A DNA stretch of 26,325 nt from Hypsibius dujardini (GCA_001579985.1 LRSR01014692.1:1-26325), one strand, 5' to 3'; shown: positions 1 through 10,662, numbered from the stretch's first letter. Numbers and translations: made by a program. The notes: a model not told the origin generated them from the letters alone.

Positions 1-1
1 C

Positions 2-35
<34 letters not shown>
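1..35. repeat. (CAGA)n microsatellite in septin intron 3
   Basis: Uninterrupted CAGA repeats fill the left edge, immediately downstream of septin exon 3 on the minus strand, where they read as TCTG. Confidence 0.9.
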
Positions 36-37
<2 letters not shown>

Positions 38-627
38 CTGATCGTCGATGTATCTGATGATGGGATCAGGATTGTTGGTGTTATTGAGGCTGTCTCCATA
101 GCCGTGCGTATGGACCACCGTCAGTCGCACTTTGACACCTACACAGCGCAGACAAAGAGAAAACAGACCGTAAATTCGAGGCCTCGATGGTGGGCCAATA
201 ATAATCGGTGTGCATCAATTTCGTGAGACAAAAAACAGCACTACAAGCCGTTGAAGATGTCTTTGTTGCTTGACCTACAAACACTTGCCGCAGTTGAATT
301 GATTGACCCCACGGCGTTCTGTGCAAGCGAAATGTATTACTGCTGGGCCAAGGCGAGAGAGCACTTGGTTCGGCCACAGAGAGTCAATAAATTTTAGTGC
401 CGTGCTTTATGATCTTCTCAATGATTGTGGAAAGTGGTAAACGGGTAAAATAAAGGCAAGCAGATCAACACATAAAGATCTTCATGGTTAACTCAGCCAG
501 GCATAGACTGACGGATAAGCAGGTAGATCGATAGACACAGATATGCAAACAGACAGACAGACAGCAGACAGACTGACAGACATGCAAACAGACAGACAGA
601 CAGACATACAGACATACAGACAGACAT

Positions 628-669
<42 letters not shown>

Positions 670-1656
670 GCAGATGCATGGGAAGAGCAGCATGGCAGGG
701 CAGTAAATGTACCTCGCTCCTCCAGTTCTACAGTGGATGGTTCCAAGACGACCTTGCTGTCGCTGCGCTCCTTTAGGCTGACTTCGGACTTGTCGGTGAC
801 GATGTCGGTATGGAAGATACTGTTGACGACCGTTGTCTTACCTGTCCCATCCCTGCCTAGAACCGAAAAAAACAACTGATAGAACCCCAAACCAAATACT
901 TCATTGTGAAGGAACCGAATAGGGAATGTCAGAGCAGCAAGATGAGGCAAGCGAATCAATCGAATCCACCACAGCCTCATCATGCTCCCATGCAAACTAA
1001 ATAAAACGTGTCAATCAATCAATCGATTGACCCCTCCGATTAATGCTTGCTAAAACAACGAAGACAATCATGCAACTGCAAAACAGATCAATCAATGGAG
1101 CTTTATTAAATAATAGAGAGCAATTTTAAAATCGAATCAGTCACGGGGGAACGGTAAAAAAAGGAAGAGTAGACGCTGCCGTTTAATCAATTTTGACGAA
1201 GTTGAACAGCAAAACCGTTAATCCATCAATCAACCTTTCGATTTTCTGGTCAATCAACAAGTAAACAAACGTAGCGGTTAATCCATCAATCAACCACTTG
1301 ATTTTCTGGTCAATCAACAAGTAAACAAACCTAGCGATTAATCCATCAATCAACCACTCGATTTGCTGGTCAATCAACAAGTAAACAAACGTAGCGATTA
1401 ATCCATCAATCAACCACTCGATTTTCTGGTCAATCAATAAACGCAACGGCTGTGGGTTTGAGTGAGCGCATCTACCCTTTCGCACCAAGCTCACGAGTGG
1501 GACACAAGAACAACAAGTCTTACCAACAGCGAGGAGTGTGAATTCGAAACCCTTCTTTACGGACTTGCGATGGATCAAATTGGGGAGATCGGAGAAGCCG
1601 ACGTAACTCAGACCGGGCGACTGATCCACACCTGACGGCTTCCGATTCACATCCAT
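1..1656 (-). CDS. Septin-like GTPase, first three exons (gene runs off left edge)
   Basis: Septins are filament-forming GTPases of the cell cortex and cytokinesis. Three exons can be joined on the minus strand: 1656-1524, 856-713 and 138-38, with donors gtaag, gtaca and gttt and acceptors ctag and gtag. The phases match, giving 126 open residues. Exon 1 carries the septin hallmark YVGFSDLPN followed by the polybasic [12 protein letters not shown]. Exon 2 completes the P-loop GRDGTGKT and continues NSIFHTD, as in septins. Exon 3 reads VKVRLTVV then HTHGYGD, then PIIRYIDDQ. The start chosen is MDVNR at 1656; an upstream in-frame ATG at 1689 is possible. Oddity: the G3 motif, DTPG in typical septins, is HTHG. 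The G4 and C-terminal parts would lie outside the window. Introns carry (CTGT)n and a 60-bp minisatellite. The septin assignment is firm; whether the locus is functional is unknown. Confidence 0.82.
541..670. repeat. (CAGA)n microsatellite in septin intron 2
   Basis: Imperfect CAGACA repeats, about 130 bp, lie between septin exons 2 and 3. On the coding (minus) strand they are TCTG/TGTC, a pyrimidine-rich tract. Confidence 0.9.
1217..1440. repeat. 60-bp minisatellite, about four copies, in septin intron 1
   Basis: Units begin GTTAATCCATCAATCAACC and recur at exactly 60 bp (near 1217, 1277, 1337, 1397), with few differences. The CAATCAATC core is the complement of the TTGATTG motif found in minisatellites across the window. 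Just after it (1440-1494) sits a piece also found at 14150-14205 and, inverted, at 24992-25040. Confidence 0.85.
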
Positions 1657-1689
1657 TGCTGTGAAATTTCTTCTGGATCCACAAATCAC

Positions 1690-2855
1690 TTGCAGTAATA
1701 ACTAAATAATACCGTTGCAAATGAAGATATAACGACCGGGAAACTTTTACTGTATGAATATACTGGGATGGCGGTGTTAAAGCGAGAAAAGTGACGGACC
1801 GTTTAGGAAGACCAAGAGTGAAACGCACACACGCAAAGCTTTCGATGGCCGGAAGACAGAAGAAAAGCAGCAGTGCGGATGCGATGAGAATCATGAGATG
1901 ACGGCAAAATAATCTCAACGAGCTTCTACACTGTGCGACGGTACACGTGGCCACATTATCGCGCTGACCGAGTTAAAGTTAATCTTGAAGCCATCTGAGA
2001 GCTAAACGAAGCAGTGCGGCAAGAGTTAGAATTGGCTTGAACTCAGTCAGTACGATAATGTAGCCACCTGTCACCCTTGTTGCCTTGTTGTCTTGTTCTA
2101 TTACAAGGAGAACAGTGTTCTGTGCACGGGGAAAACGTTCTCCGCGGTAAATTGTAAAGTTCGTACTTGCAGTTAACATGTTCCTTGAATGGAAGCAAAT
2201 GTTCTAGAATAAGAAAGAAGTTCGCATTTTTCTGCTTCACGATCTGCGTGGTCAGAACCTTTCGGCGCCGGAGCCACATGTTCGGCGAGCTAAGGCAATG
2301 TTCCCGCAATTATTCAGAGTCTGTTCTACAAGAGCAAAGAGAATATACAGTATAGGAAATAATGTACCCACGTGACCATATCGTCGTGCTAGCCGTGTTA
2401 AGCCGTTCATCTCGGTCGTTCCTGGTGCTGTACTCATCATCGCGCTAAATGATCTAACTCAGCCAGTGCCATAATATCGCCACGTGCGTAATGCATGTTC
2501 TCTTTGCAATCAACCAATCGATGACGAAGAACAGTCAATTGGTCTATTCGTGTATAATTCGGGCGGTTCCCTTTCTTCACTCACTTGTCAGAGTAAATTT
2601 TGCCTGAACGAATGTGATTGGTCAACTTGAATCGAAATGAATATTCTGTTATAATTCAGCCAGCTTTCCAGCCAGAATTTCCTAGCTAAATTGGACTTTC
2701 CCTATTGTGTTTAAAAAATCACTCTGCACAGAACGCGCGAAAATCAGAGAAAAATGAAAATTGAAAATTGAAAAAAATTTGGAAACGCTGAAAGAAATTT
2801 TTTTTATTCCTCTTTCCCGTTCTCAAATTTTTCCCGTCCTCGAATTTTTCCCGTC
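1690..2855. other. Intergenic region between divergent septin and CEP192-like genes
   Basis: About 1.2 kb with no convincing coding exon. It presumably holds the promoters of both flanking genes. Close to the CEP192-like start there is a pyrimidine-rich threefold repeat of a TTTTTCCCGT-type unit (2808-2854). It could be a 5' UTR or a splice or trans-splice acceptor tract. No TATA box stands out. Confidence 0.4.
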
Positions 2856-4036
2856 ATGCAGCAGGAATCGAAACCGAACCAGAGCGCTTCCATGCGCGAC
2901 TTCTGGGATGATGCCCTCAACTCGGACGGCCCGTTCACCGGGCTGGAATTTGCCGATCCCAATTTCCGCGGCGACGGAATAGGAATGGGAATTGGAGATC
3001 AGTCCATGATGATGGCGGATGAGGAGTTTTTCGACGCGGAGAAGGTGCTATCGGACCAGCAGAACATCTACGACATTGCCTTCGCGAAGAACCCCGATCT
3101 CGATAAGTCCGGGGTGAGGGGGGACACCCGGATCCCTTGGACCGAATCCATGTCGCCGGGCGATTCGGACGGATCGGGGAGAGTCTCGGTTAATCATTAT
3201 TTTCAGCGTCGTTCGGCGTATTCCTCGGATTTAGCCGACGCCCTCGGACGGGGCAAGGGAAATTTGGATTTTTTGGGCTCTCCGGGGAGACAGGTTGGTT
3301 GGTGATCGGATTGATGGGGCGACTGCGCTTTCAACATTGGAATATAACTTCGGTTGTGATTTAGCTTAATGCGTTCGCTTGATTGATGGGTTTCGTCCTT
3401 TGACTAGTTGCATACGTTTCTTCGCTCGATTGATTGATTGATTGATGCGTTTTGTTCTGTGACTAGTTACATACTTTTCCTCGCTTGATTGATCGACATC
3501 TTTGTTTGATGTAGAACTCCCCGTTGCCCGGTTGATTGATCGATTGGCTTACAATTCTTGATGCTTGAATTTTAGTGGTTACTGACTGACTGCATGTGAA
3601 TCATACAACGGTTCCTCGTGATTAAGTATTCAGAAAATGGATCGCAATTGGCGCTTTTGGTTGTTTTTTGATTTATTTTGGTAGTACCGGTACTATGTGC
3701 TGATTGATTGGTAAGTTGATTTATTATATTTGTTATGTGGCTATTAGCTGATCGGCGCTTGATTAGACGCACGCAGTCTGTAATAGCCCAATTTACTCTT
3801 GTATTTTTAACATGTTAATAATGACAAATTGGTTGTATTTTGGTTTCAGGATCATGATCACGACGGCCATGTCACGGAAAGTCAGCGCTCGACACTGACG
3901 AAGAAAGACCTGCTCGACATCATCGATCACGGTACGTCTTCGCATTATCGTCCGCTTTCTTGTTAACCGTCCATATGATCTGCTCTCTTGTCTATCTGTC
4001 TGTCTGTCTGTCTGTCTGTCTGCCTGTCTATCTATT

Positions 4037-4071
<35 letters not shown>

Positions 4072-4962
4072 GTGTTTACCTGTCTGTCTGTCTGTCTGTC
4101 TGTTTGTCTATCTGTCTGTTTAGCTGTATGTTTTTCCATTCATTTTTCAGACCAGAATCGAGCGCGAAAACACAAAGGCCCCTCGTCGGCCTGCTCCTCC
4201 GACGATTCCAGCTCTTCCGACGACTCCAGCTCCCGCAGCAGCATCTGCACCACCGCCGCGTTGGAAGAGCTTGACCGGATTCTTCAGGATGTCTCATCGT
4301 GCTCCTCCAACAACAGCGGACGTATCTCCCCGCCCCGCAGTGAGAACCGCCAGCACGCTCGGAAAAGCCAACCACCGCCACCCATTGCCCAGCCTTCCCT
4401 CCTGGCGTCCCACCAGCAACGTCAGCCGACAATTCGCACCAGTACGCAGCAAAATGAAAACCAAAACCGGCCGCAGATCGCTCTACTTAAGACGAAGCTG
4501 CAACTTGGTATGACGCAGTTCGCGGGAGAATCTACCCGGAATTCTGTCGAGGACGCCGGCCGAGAGCACCCGAAGTGTCTGGCTACAGATGCCGGAATCA
4601 ATTGGCCGCCATTCGAGTTGCAAGGCTCAAAGGCTGTTGAGATGTTAGACGGACTGCTGGAGCTGCAACGTGACATCCCGCAACAGCAGCAACAGCAGCA
4701 ACAGAAGATGGAGAGAACGGGGGAGAGTCTTCCGAAACCGGTATCGGCGGCGTCATCGCTCCCCAAGACGGATGGCCGACCCAATGTTCGCGCACCGATG
4801 TCGGTTATGTCCGGTACGTTACCTTCAGCTGTCTTACCTGAAAACCCTTCACGTTGATTCTTGTTTGTAGACTTTCCGTCCCACACGTGCTATAGAATCA
4901 GAATTACAAGCTCAATTTATTCACGTTTCCATTATTTTTTATTTGTCTGTCGGTCTGTCTGT

Positions 4963-5025
<63 letters not shown>

Positions 5026-6369
5026 CTTGCCTGCCTGCTTGCCTGCTTGCCTCTTTGTCTGTCTGTTTGTCTACTTGGCTGTATGTCTTTCTGTCTTTCT
5101 TTCTGATCGGTCTTGTGTATGTCTGCTTGCTTGTCTGCCTATATGTCTGTCTACATGTCTGTCTGTTTGTTTTAACTGCCTGCCTGTCTATCTGTTTGAT
5201 TATCTGTATCCCTGTCTGTCAGTCTGTACGTTTTCCTGTCTCCGTCGTGTCTGTTGCAGTTTCCTGCGCAGAAGAGCTGTATCTTTTCTCACATTTCAGT
5301 GGGAAACGAAACGGTCCGTCTGGACAGCAAGACCGAAGAGATTCTCCGTCGCGCCAATAACGTCCTGGCTCGCGTGGAACGGATGAAGAAAGGCGAACTG
5401 TTCGATTTGGATCAGTCACCCCCATCCCCGGCCTGTACCAACACCCATTGCAGTGTCCGTTCCAACGCTCAAGCAGCAGCTCCGAATCGTCTGCCTCGAG
5501 TGTCTGAGCAGCCACATTGGGAGTCGTTCTCCTCAATCCCGATGGAACCGCTTTCTGCTCCACAAGAAAAGAGCAGCGTTCCACCAGTCCCTGTTGCGAC
5601 CAACCGACCTGCCCAGACGAAATCGTTTGTGTTGGAAGCGAAAGCGACAATGTTGAATCAAATGAGGAGCTTCCACGGGCACGCTACACTGCTGGAGCAG
5701 ACACTCTACCCCGAACAGCGGTCCAACGGGGAGATCGAGGATGTCGTGCTGGCCAGTAGCAGAATCTTCTTCCCGCCCACCGACATCGGCAACAAGTCCT
5801 CGGATAAACTGCAGATCCGGAATAATACGCATATGCCTCAACAAGTATGCAGAAAAGCTCATTTTCGTCGCACGGACTTTCTGCCTTTTATCTTTGTTTG
5901 TCTTTGTCTGTCTAGCTGCCTGTCTGTCTGTCTGTTTGTGTGCATGCCTGTCCATCTGTCTGTCTGTCTATCTGCCTTTCTGTCTATCTTTCTCTGTCGG
6001 TCTGGCTGCTTGCCCGTCTGACTGTTTTTCTGTCTGGTCGCACGTCTGTCCTTTCATCAGTCAATCTAGTGTCCCTTGTAGCTTATGTCGGCTTGCCAGC
6101 GTGAATGTTTTTTTCTATTGTGCCTTCAGGTTCGACTGGCCTTCACCAACATTCCCGACATCCCTGTCTTCATCACCCGCTATGACAACTTCACGGTGCA
6201 GCCGCGTCGCTACATGAACATCCCGTTGGGTTTCCGGCCTAATACAAGCGGGTACGCCACCACTCGGCTCCGAGTGACTGTTGTCGGACCGCTGCAAAAG
6301 GAAATGATGGTGAATTTGGTGGGCGAGGGCATCCAGCCGATCGCTCATTGCCTCGACGAGACGGACTGA
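2856..6369 (+). CDS. CEP192/SPD-2-like centrosomal scaffold protein, five exons, complete
   Basis: Exons 2856-3293, 3850-3931, 4151-4813, 5300-5844 and 6130-6369 all have GT/AG borders and compatible phases, giving 655 residues. CEP192/SPD-2 proteins recruit pericentriolar material at centrioles. Two anchors support the family. The first is VSVNHYFQRRS at residues 110-120, resembling the conserved FF..RS motif of CEP192. The second is a C-terminal ASH (PapD-like) domain at about 540-648, reading IFFPPTDIG, LQIRNN, YMNIPLGFRP and VNLVGEG, in the same order as the last domain of CEP192. Between them are a Ser-rich stretch, Q8 at 351-358 and a likely helix or coiled coil at 405-431. The protein is much shorter than human CEP192 (about 2,500 residues) and lacks its upstream tandem PapD-like domains. 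Start: ATG 2856; an in-frame ATG at 2892 (MRDFW) is an alternative. Introns 2-4 carry (CTGT)n or (CTGC)n. Another ASH-domain protein is the main alternative. Confidence 0.78.
3990..4130. repeat. (CTGT)n microsatellite in intron 2 of the CEP192-like gene
   Basis: CTGT repeats with scattered substitutions end about 20 bp before the acceptor TTTTTCAG of exon 3, merging with its pyrimidine tract. Confidence 0.9.
4945..5260. repeat. (CTGC)n/(CTGT)n microsatellite in intron 3 of the CEP192-like gene
   Basis: A long CTGC run (about 4965-5030) is flanked by CTGT, CTTG and CTTT variants, pyrimidine-rich on the coding strand. It ends close to the acceptor at 5299. Confidence 0.9.
5888..6062. repeat. 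(CTGT)n microsatellite in intron 4 of the CEP192-like gene
   Basis: CTGT-rich sequence fills much of the 285-bp intron, again with the pyrimidine-rich strand as the coding strand. Confidence 0.85.
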
Positions 6370-6674
6370 GACTGATGATTCCCGTCAGTGGAATCCAGCC
6401 GTGACTTCTCTCATTGTCTCCTGATTCGAATCTTGCTGTTTGAGACTTGTGTGAGTGGGGAAGGGATCTTTTGTCGTCCTGTTCATGTCCTCCGGAACTT
6501 CGCTCCGCCTACTTTTCATGTTTAGTGGCCTGGAGCAGTATGTGCAGTTCCTATTCTCCATGCAAAGAGAATATAAACTAGAGTCAATTCAATTCAATTC
6601 AATTCAATTCAAACCATGTTGTACGAAGAGACACGAAGTATCTCCGATACTTAGGCTTTGGTGCGTTTTCATTA
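6370..6674. other. 3' flank of the CEP192-like gene
   Basis: No coding signal. A (CAATT)n run of about five units lies near 6585-6610. An AATATA hexamer near 6570 could act as a variant polyadenylation signal; this is weak. Confidence 0.35.
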
Positions 6675-6682
6675 GTGCTATC

Positions 6683-7146
6683 CAGAGATGTGCAACTCAC
6701 AGAATTTTCAACTCAACTCCAACTCCAACTCACCTTAACTGCAACTCAATTCAACTCCTATTACGCAATCAACTCATTTGAATCAACTCAACTCCAACTC
6801 AACTCATTACGCGCCATACGCGTAAATACAACTTCAAATACAACTTCTAACAATTGAAGATGTGTTCTAAACGGCATGAATGAACGACGCGTTAATCTTG
6901 CACAGCAGCAGAGTTTCGAAGTTTTCATCAGAAGTTCGCTCTCGTTTGATGTTCAGGAATATGCCGGCATAATTAAAGGACCGCTCCACACCAGCACTAG
7001 TGAGTTGTTGCAGCAACTCAATTTTCATCAACTCAACTCACAACTCCAACTCATCGGTTTTCAACTCAATCAACTCAAAAGAGATGGAGTTGAATTGAAA
7101 GAGTTGCAACTCATACAACTCATTGAGTTGGAGTTGCACATCTCTG
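6683..7146. mobile_element. Non-autonomous hAT-type element with 8-bp target duplication
   Basis: The ends are inverted repeats, CAGAGATGTGCAACTC and its complement, matching the CAGNGNTG..CAA form common in hAT elements. The 8-bp GTGCTATC lies directly on both sides (6675-6682 and 7147-7154). The 464-bp interior has no transposase. Both subterminal zones are filled with CAACTC motifs, pointing inward in opposite orientation near the right end, plausibly transposase-binding sites. Confidence 0.88.
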
Positions 7147-7258
7147 GTGCTATCTACCGTAGTTCTACTAGTGAAAAATCTATCTCGCGCGCCGTCTGTC
7201 GACCAACCGCAGGCTCTGGGCGGTGCCCAGTCAAGTATGGCCCAGACTGGGTAGAACT

Positions 7259-7455
7259 TGAGCCTACAATACAAGTCTACGACAGACTTCTCCTACTAGG
7301 GATATTACATGGCGTAGGCGATTGGATTTTTTTCGTCCAATGATGTTTGTCATTGCCGATTACTTAGACATCACTGGAAGACAAAAACTCATACGCCCAC
7401 GCCATACAGTTTCCCTAGTAGGAGAAGTATGTCGTAGACTTATATTGTAGGCTCA
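7259..7455. mobile_element. Foldback/MITE, about 197 bp
   Basis: Inverted arms of about 60 bp begin TGAGCCTACAATA and end with the complement. They differ at several sites, including an ATATT/AAACT block. No clear target duplication was found, so the superfamily is not assigned. Confidence 0.7.
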
Positions 7456-7559
7456 GGCAACAGCGCTTTTCTTTCAAGCATTTTGGCAGTTATTTTTTCG
7501 CGATTTTCTCCCCCGCTGTCTATGGAACGCCCGCCGTGTCAAAACGTTTTCGAATTTTC

Positions 7560-7931
7560 GCTCAATGAAATAATTTTTGCTCAATAGTTTCATTGAGCAA
7601 TAATTAATTTAAGCTCAATGGTTTCATTGAGCAATAAATAATTTAAGCTCAATGGTTTCATTGAGCAATAATTAATTTTTGCTCAATAGTTTCATTGAGC
7701 AATAATTAGTTTTTGCTCAATAGTTTCATTGAGCAACAATTAATTTTTGCTCAATAGTTTCATTGAGCAATAATTAGTTTTTGCTCAATAGTTTCATTGA
7801 GCAACAATTAGTTTTTGCTCAATAGTTTCATTGAGCAACAATTAGTTTTTGCTCAATAGTTTCATTGAGCAACAATTAATTTATGCTCAATAGTTTCATT
7901 GAGCAATAATTAGTTTTTGCTCAATAGTTTC
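7560..7931. repeat. 34-bp tandem array, ten full units, each with a hairpin
   Basis: Units start every 34 bp from 7579 to 7919. Each contains GCTCAAT..6 nt..ATTGAGC, a perfect 7-bp stem, then an A/T-rich linker. Partial units flank both ends. The linkers are near-identical, so this is a satellite and not a CRISPR array. Confidence 0.92.
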
Positions 7932-9279
7932 GCAGAGACGTGATTTGCATGTTTCCAGGGATCTTCACTACTCACTTAAACACAGGGGCCTAAGGAGCAA
8001 AGAAGCAAAGAGGTGTGGTCTATAATAATGATATAAAGAGACCATACAATTAGTGATAAAATGCCAAATTCATTATTTAAATTTTAATTATATTAGTAAC
8101 ATTCCATAATTGAACTTGCGATATAGAAGATGATCAGTTAACGTATCCGGTACAGCATTAGGCGGCGATATACCGTATAAAGGTAGGTTCAAAACTGGGG
8201 GGGGGGGGAATTGAAAAATGATCCCCTAATAAAGCCACTGACAGGTTTTCAAAAACCAATTTCTGCCTGGCAGGATCAGCTTTGAGTAACTTCTCGTCGA
8301 TGGCGACTAACATTTGGCCGGCAACCATGCTACGTTAGTCGAAAATCACAAACGGTACATTCTGCCACCACTTCTGAAATTTTTTTGCGCTGTTTGTGCT
8401 CAATGCCTTCATAAATTTTTAAGTTATTGTCGCAAGCGTACTGCGCTATATATTCTCGCGGCAGCTTTGTCGACTGCTTCTACTCCGGTTGAGGCCATCA
8501 GAACACAAATGGGCAACGCATTATCCATTTCTTGCTGACCATTCAAATACTCTTGAATTTGTTTTGTGACGACATACTTCTTAGTGCTTATAAACGAGTT
8601 TTGTTGAGGCAGTACAAATATAGCGCATGTGTTCGCAAAAAAGTTACCAGCTGACCGTTGAATGACAACCCGTACTAGTAGAGTGTTGCAGTAGTGTCGA
8701 AATGCATGTAGTTTAGTTAGTTAGTTATTTTCAAGAAATCGAATGCTCTTTGCTGATTACCATTTAATTGATTTGGATTGAAAGTGCTTCCCTGTTCTGC
8801 AATCTCGATTTTTTGCTTTTTTATGCGTGCAATAAATGTCAAAGTATTTTATATATTCGGATTTCCCAGAGCGAATTCACTCTAATTATGCACATTTTCA
8901 ATTGGTCGCTTCCTTTCTTCAATAAGCTTGTCATCTACTTTTGAATGGTCAAATTTGAATGATGGTTGCCTCTTGTAAAACTAGCATTTTTTGGACCATC
9001 GTGAGAAATGCGAGTTCCGGAACCGGACATATTTCATTTTCTTTGAAGCGGCAGATAATTTTCCGCTTTAGTTACGGTCACGGGCACAACGCGCACAAAT
9101 GCCAATGACAAGGGGCTACCCCAATTGCGACCAAAAAGACATTTACTTTAACTGCATTTTACTTATGCTTAAGAATGTGCTCTAACTCTATCCGTTGAAA
9201 CATGTTTCCAGTTTCTACAACTTGTTTTTTTGACAAATCAAAAACCTTTCAGAGGTGGTACGTAAAGGGCGCTACGCGC
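7932..9279. other. Region without recognisable gene
   Basis: A/T-rich sequence with a run of ten G at about 8200. Minus-strand translation around 8500-8660 and 8900-9000 gives short, interrupted pieces that could be transposon debris, but nothing is identifiable. Confidence 0.3.
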
Positions 9280-9611
9280 TGTTAGGCCTCCGTCCCTACT
9301 AGGACGGAAGAACTTGAACATACAAGCTATTAGACTGAATATTCGGAAAAAAATTGCGGGAAGACTTTACTGGTAGAGAAGATTAAAGGATAAAAAAAGG
9401 AACTCCACAAAAGATTTTAGAACACACGCTTTTATAGTCAGGGATAAAAAATAGGTCCTGACGAACTGATTTCTGCCAACATGGCGGAATTATGTTTGTA
9501 ATAATAACTAAGTAAGTACATTATCGAATGTGAGAGTAGATAGGAATGAGTTAACTAGGTAGATAGACTAATATTAGTAAGTGTTGCGTAACTGTTGGGT
9601 ACCACCCAACA
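9280..9611 (-). mobile_element. Solo LTR, copy 1 (332 bp, 4-bp target duplication)
   Basis: The sequence begins TGTTAGGCC and ends CCACCCAACA, a TG..CA form, and is flanked by GCGC on both sides (9276-9279 and 9612-9615). A second copy lies at 24051-24380. The minus strand carries CTATAAAAG, a good TATA box, which suggests minus orientation. No internal retroelement sequence is adjacent. Confidence 0.85.
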
Positions 9612-9829
9612 GCGCGTTACCATCTGCCGTTTCGACTGATCGATGTATTTGGAAAAAAAAACGTTTAAAATTATGCATGCGAAGAATCCCTGTGACATTG
9701 TTGATTGATTAATTGATTTTGCAGTAAGTGTGGTTCCGTCGCCTGCACCTTGTCATCAGGTAAAGTGCTGCTAAATTAGGAAATCTGTAGTTTTGTGCGT
9801 GGTTTTGTGTGTAGTTTTTTTAAGGAATA

Positions 9830-9950
9830 CACTCATGGCAAAAACCTTGCGCTGACCGAATCAAGCATCTTAACTCGACGGCTGTGTACAACAGCCATGC
9901 AACGAGTGTAATGGCTTAATTCGGTTAGCGCAGGGTTTTTGCCACGTGTG
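9830..9950. mobile_element. Tc1/mariner-type MITE, 121 bp
   Basis: Inverted arms of about 37 bp contain TGGCAAAAACC, TGCGCT and ACCGAAT and are flanked by TA dinucleotides (9828-9829 and 9951-9952), as for Tc1/mariner insertions. There is no coding capacity. Confidence 0.8.
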
Positions 9951-10109
9951 TAGATGGAAAAAAATGATGGGCGACCGTTAAAAGTTTTGTTTTCTGTTTC
10001 TCCATTGAATTTGAAAATGTTTACAAATGTTTCCCTGAAATTTTGTGGAAAGTCGGGAACGAAAGCGATTTGACGATTTACATGATGATTAGGTCGTGTA
10101 TAAAAAGAA

Positions 10110-10490
10110 AAGGTCTATGATTGATTGGTTGATTGACTGACTTGGAAGACTGTTAAGCGGATGGTTGATTGATTGGTTGATTGACTGAGTTGAACAATGG
10201 TAGGCGATTGTTAGATTGATTGGTTGATTGTGTGACATGAACACTGATAGGAAGATATTAGATTGATTGGTTGATTGACCAACTGGAACACTGTCAGCCG
10301 GATGGTTGATTGATTGGTTAATTGTTTGACTTGAACACTGATCTGCAGATGATTGATTGATTGATTGACTGATTTGTACACTGATAGGTGAAAGTTCGAT
10401 CGCTTGGTTGATTGGTTGGGTGTAACGGTAATAGCCAAACAGTCAAGTGATCGGTTGATTGATTGATTTGAATACTGACACTGATACTGA
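10110..10490. repeat. ATTG-rich minisatellite, about 55-bp unit
   Basis: Six or seven degenerate units of the form TTGATTGATTGGTTGATTG, then CTTGAACACTGAT and GATGG. Related units occur near 15110, 15970-16080 (inverted), 18410-18490 and 25420-25600 (inverted). Confidence 0.8.
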
Positions 10491-10588
10491 TACTGAACAC
10501 TGACCGTAAGTGCAGTCTAAGAGCGAGGCTTTCTTTAATTATGCCATGCATTTTTGGACTTTGTTTGATATTGGGGTTTGTTCTGCAG

Positions 10589-10662
10589 GCTGAAGCCGTT
10601 GGACGTGAAATTCCTGAAAACAGTTGGCTCAAAAGTCATCGTCATTCCTCTGATCGCCAAAT
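10589..10662 (+). pseudogene. Orphan septin exon (LKPLD...IPLIAK region)
   Basis: After an acceptor TTCTGCAG the translation reads LKPLDVKFLK, then VIVIPLIAK, matching the septin segment just before the G4 motif (typically LKPLDIEFMK...IPLIAKAD). A possible donor GTACG follows at 10663. It lies on the plus strand, far from and opposite to the septin exons at the left edge, with no neighbouring septin exons in phase. It is therefore probably a displaced or duplicated fragment. If translation continued past 10662 the usual AKAD would be altered (AKCT). Confidence 0.7.

Noticed and set aside
1520-1954. 144-codon minus-strand open frame upstream of septin exon 1
   Set aside because: It overlaps septin exon 1 in another frame and its translation shows no family resemblance.
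3988-5386. SVCLSVCL- and PACLPACL-type open frames
   Set aside because: Microsatellite translation in introns; the true exons are bounded by splice sites in phase.
6876-7343. 155-codon open frame over the hAT-type element
   Set aside because: It is mostly CAACTC repeat translation and crosses the element boundary into a separate foldback.
7560-7931. CRISPR-like array of 20-bp palindromic repeats with 14-bp spacers
   Set aside because: The spacers are nearly identical to each other and the context is eukaryotic, so it is a tandem satellite.
8320-9000. Possible degenerate hAT transposase on the minus strand (SAGNFFANT, QIQEYLN, SNLTIQK pieces)
   Set aside because: The pieces are short, in different frames and in the wrong order for a hAT C-terminus, so the match is not supported.
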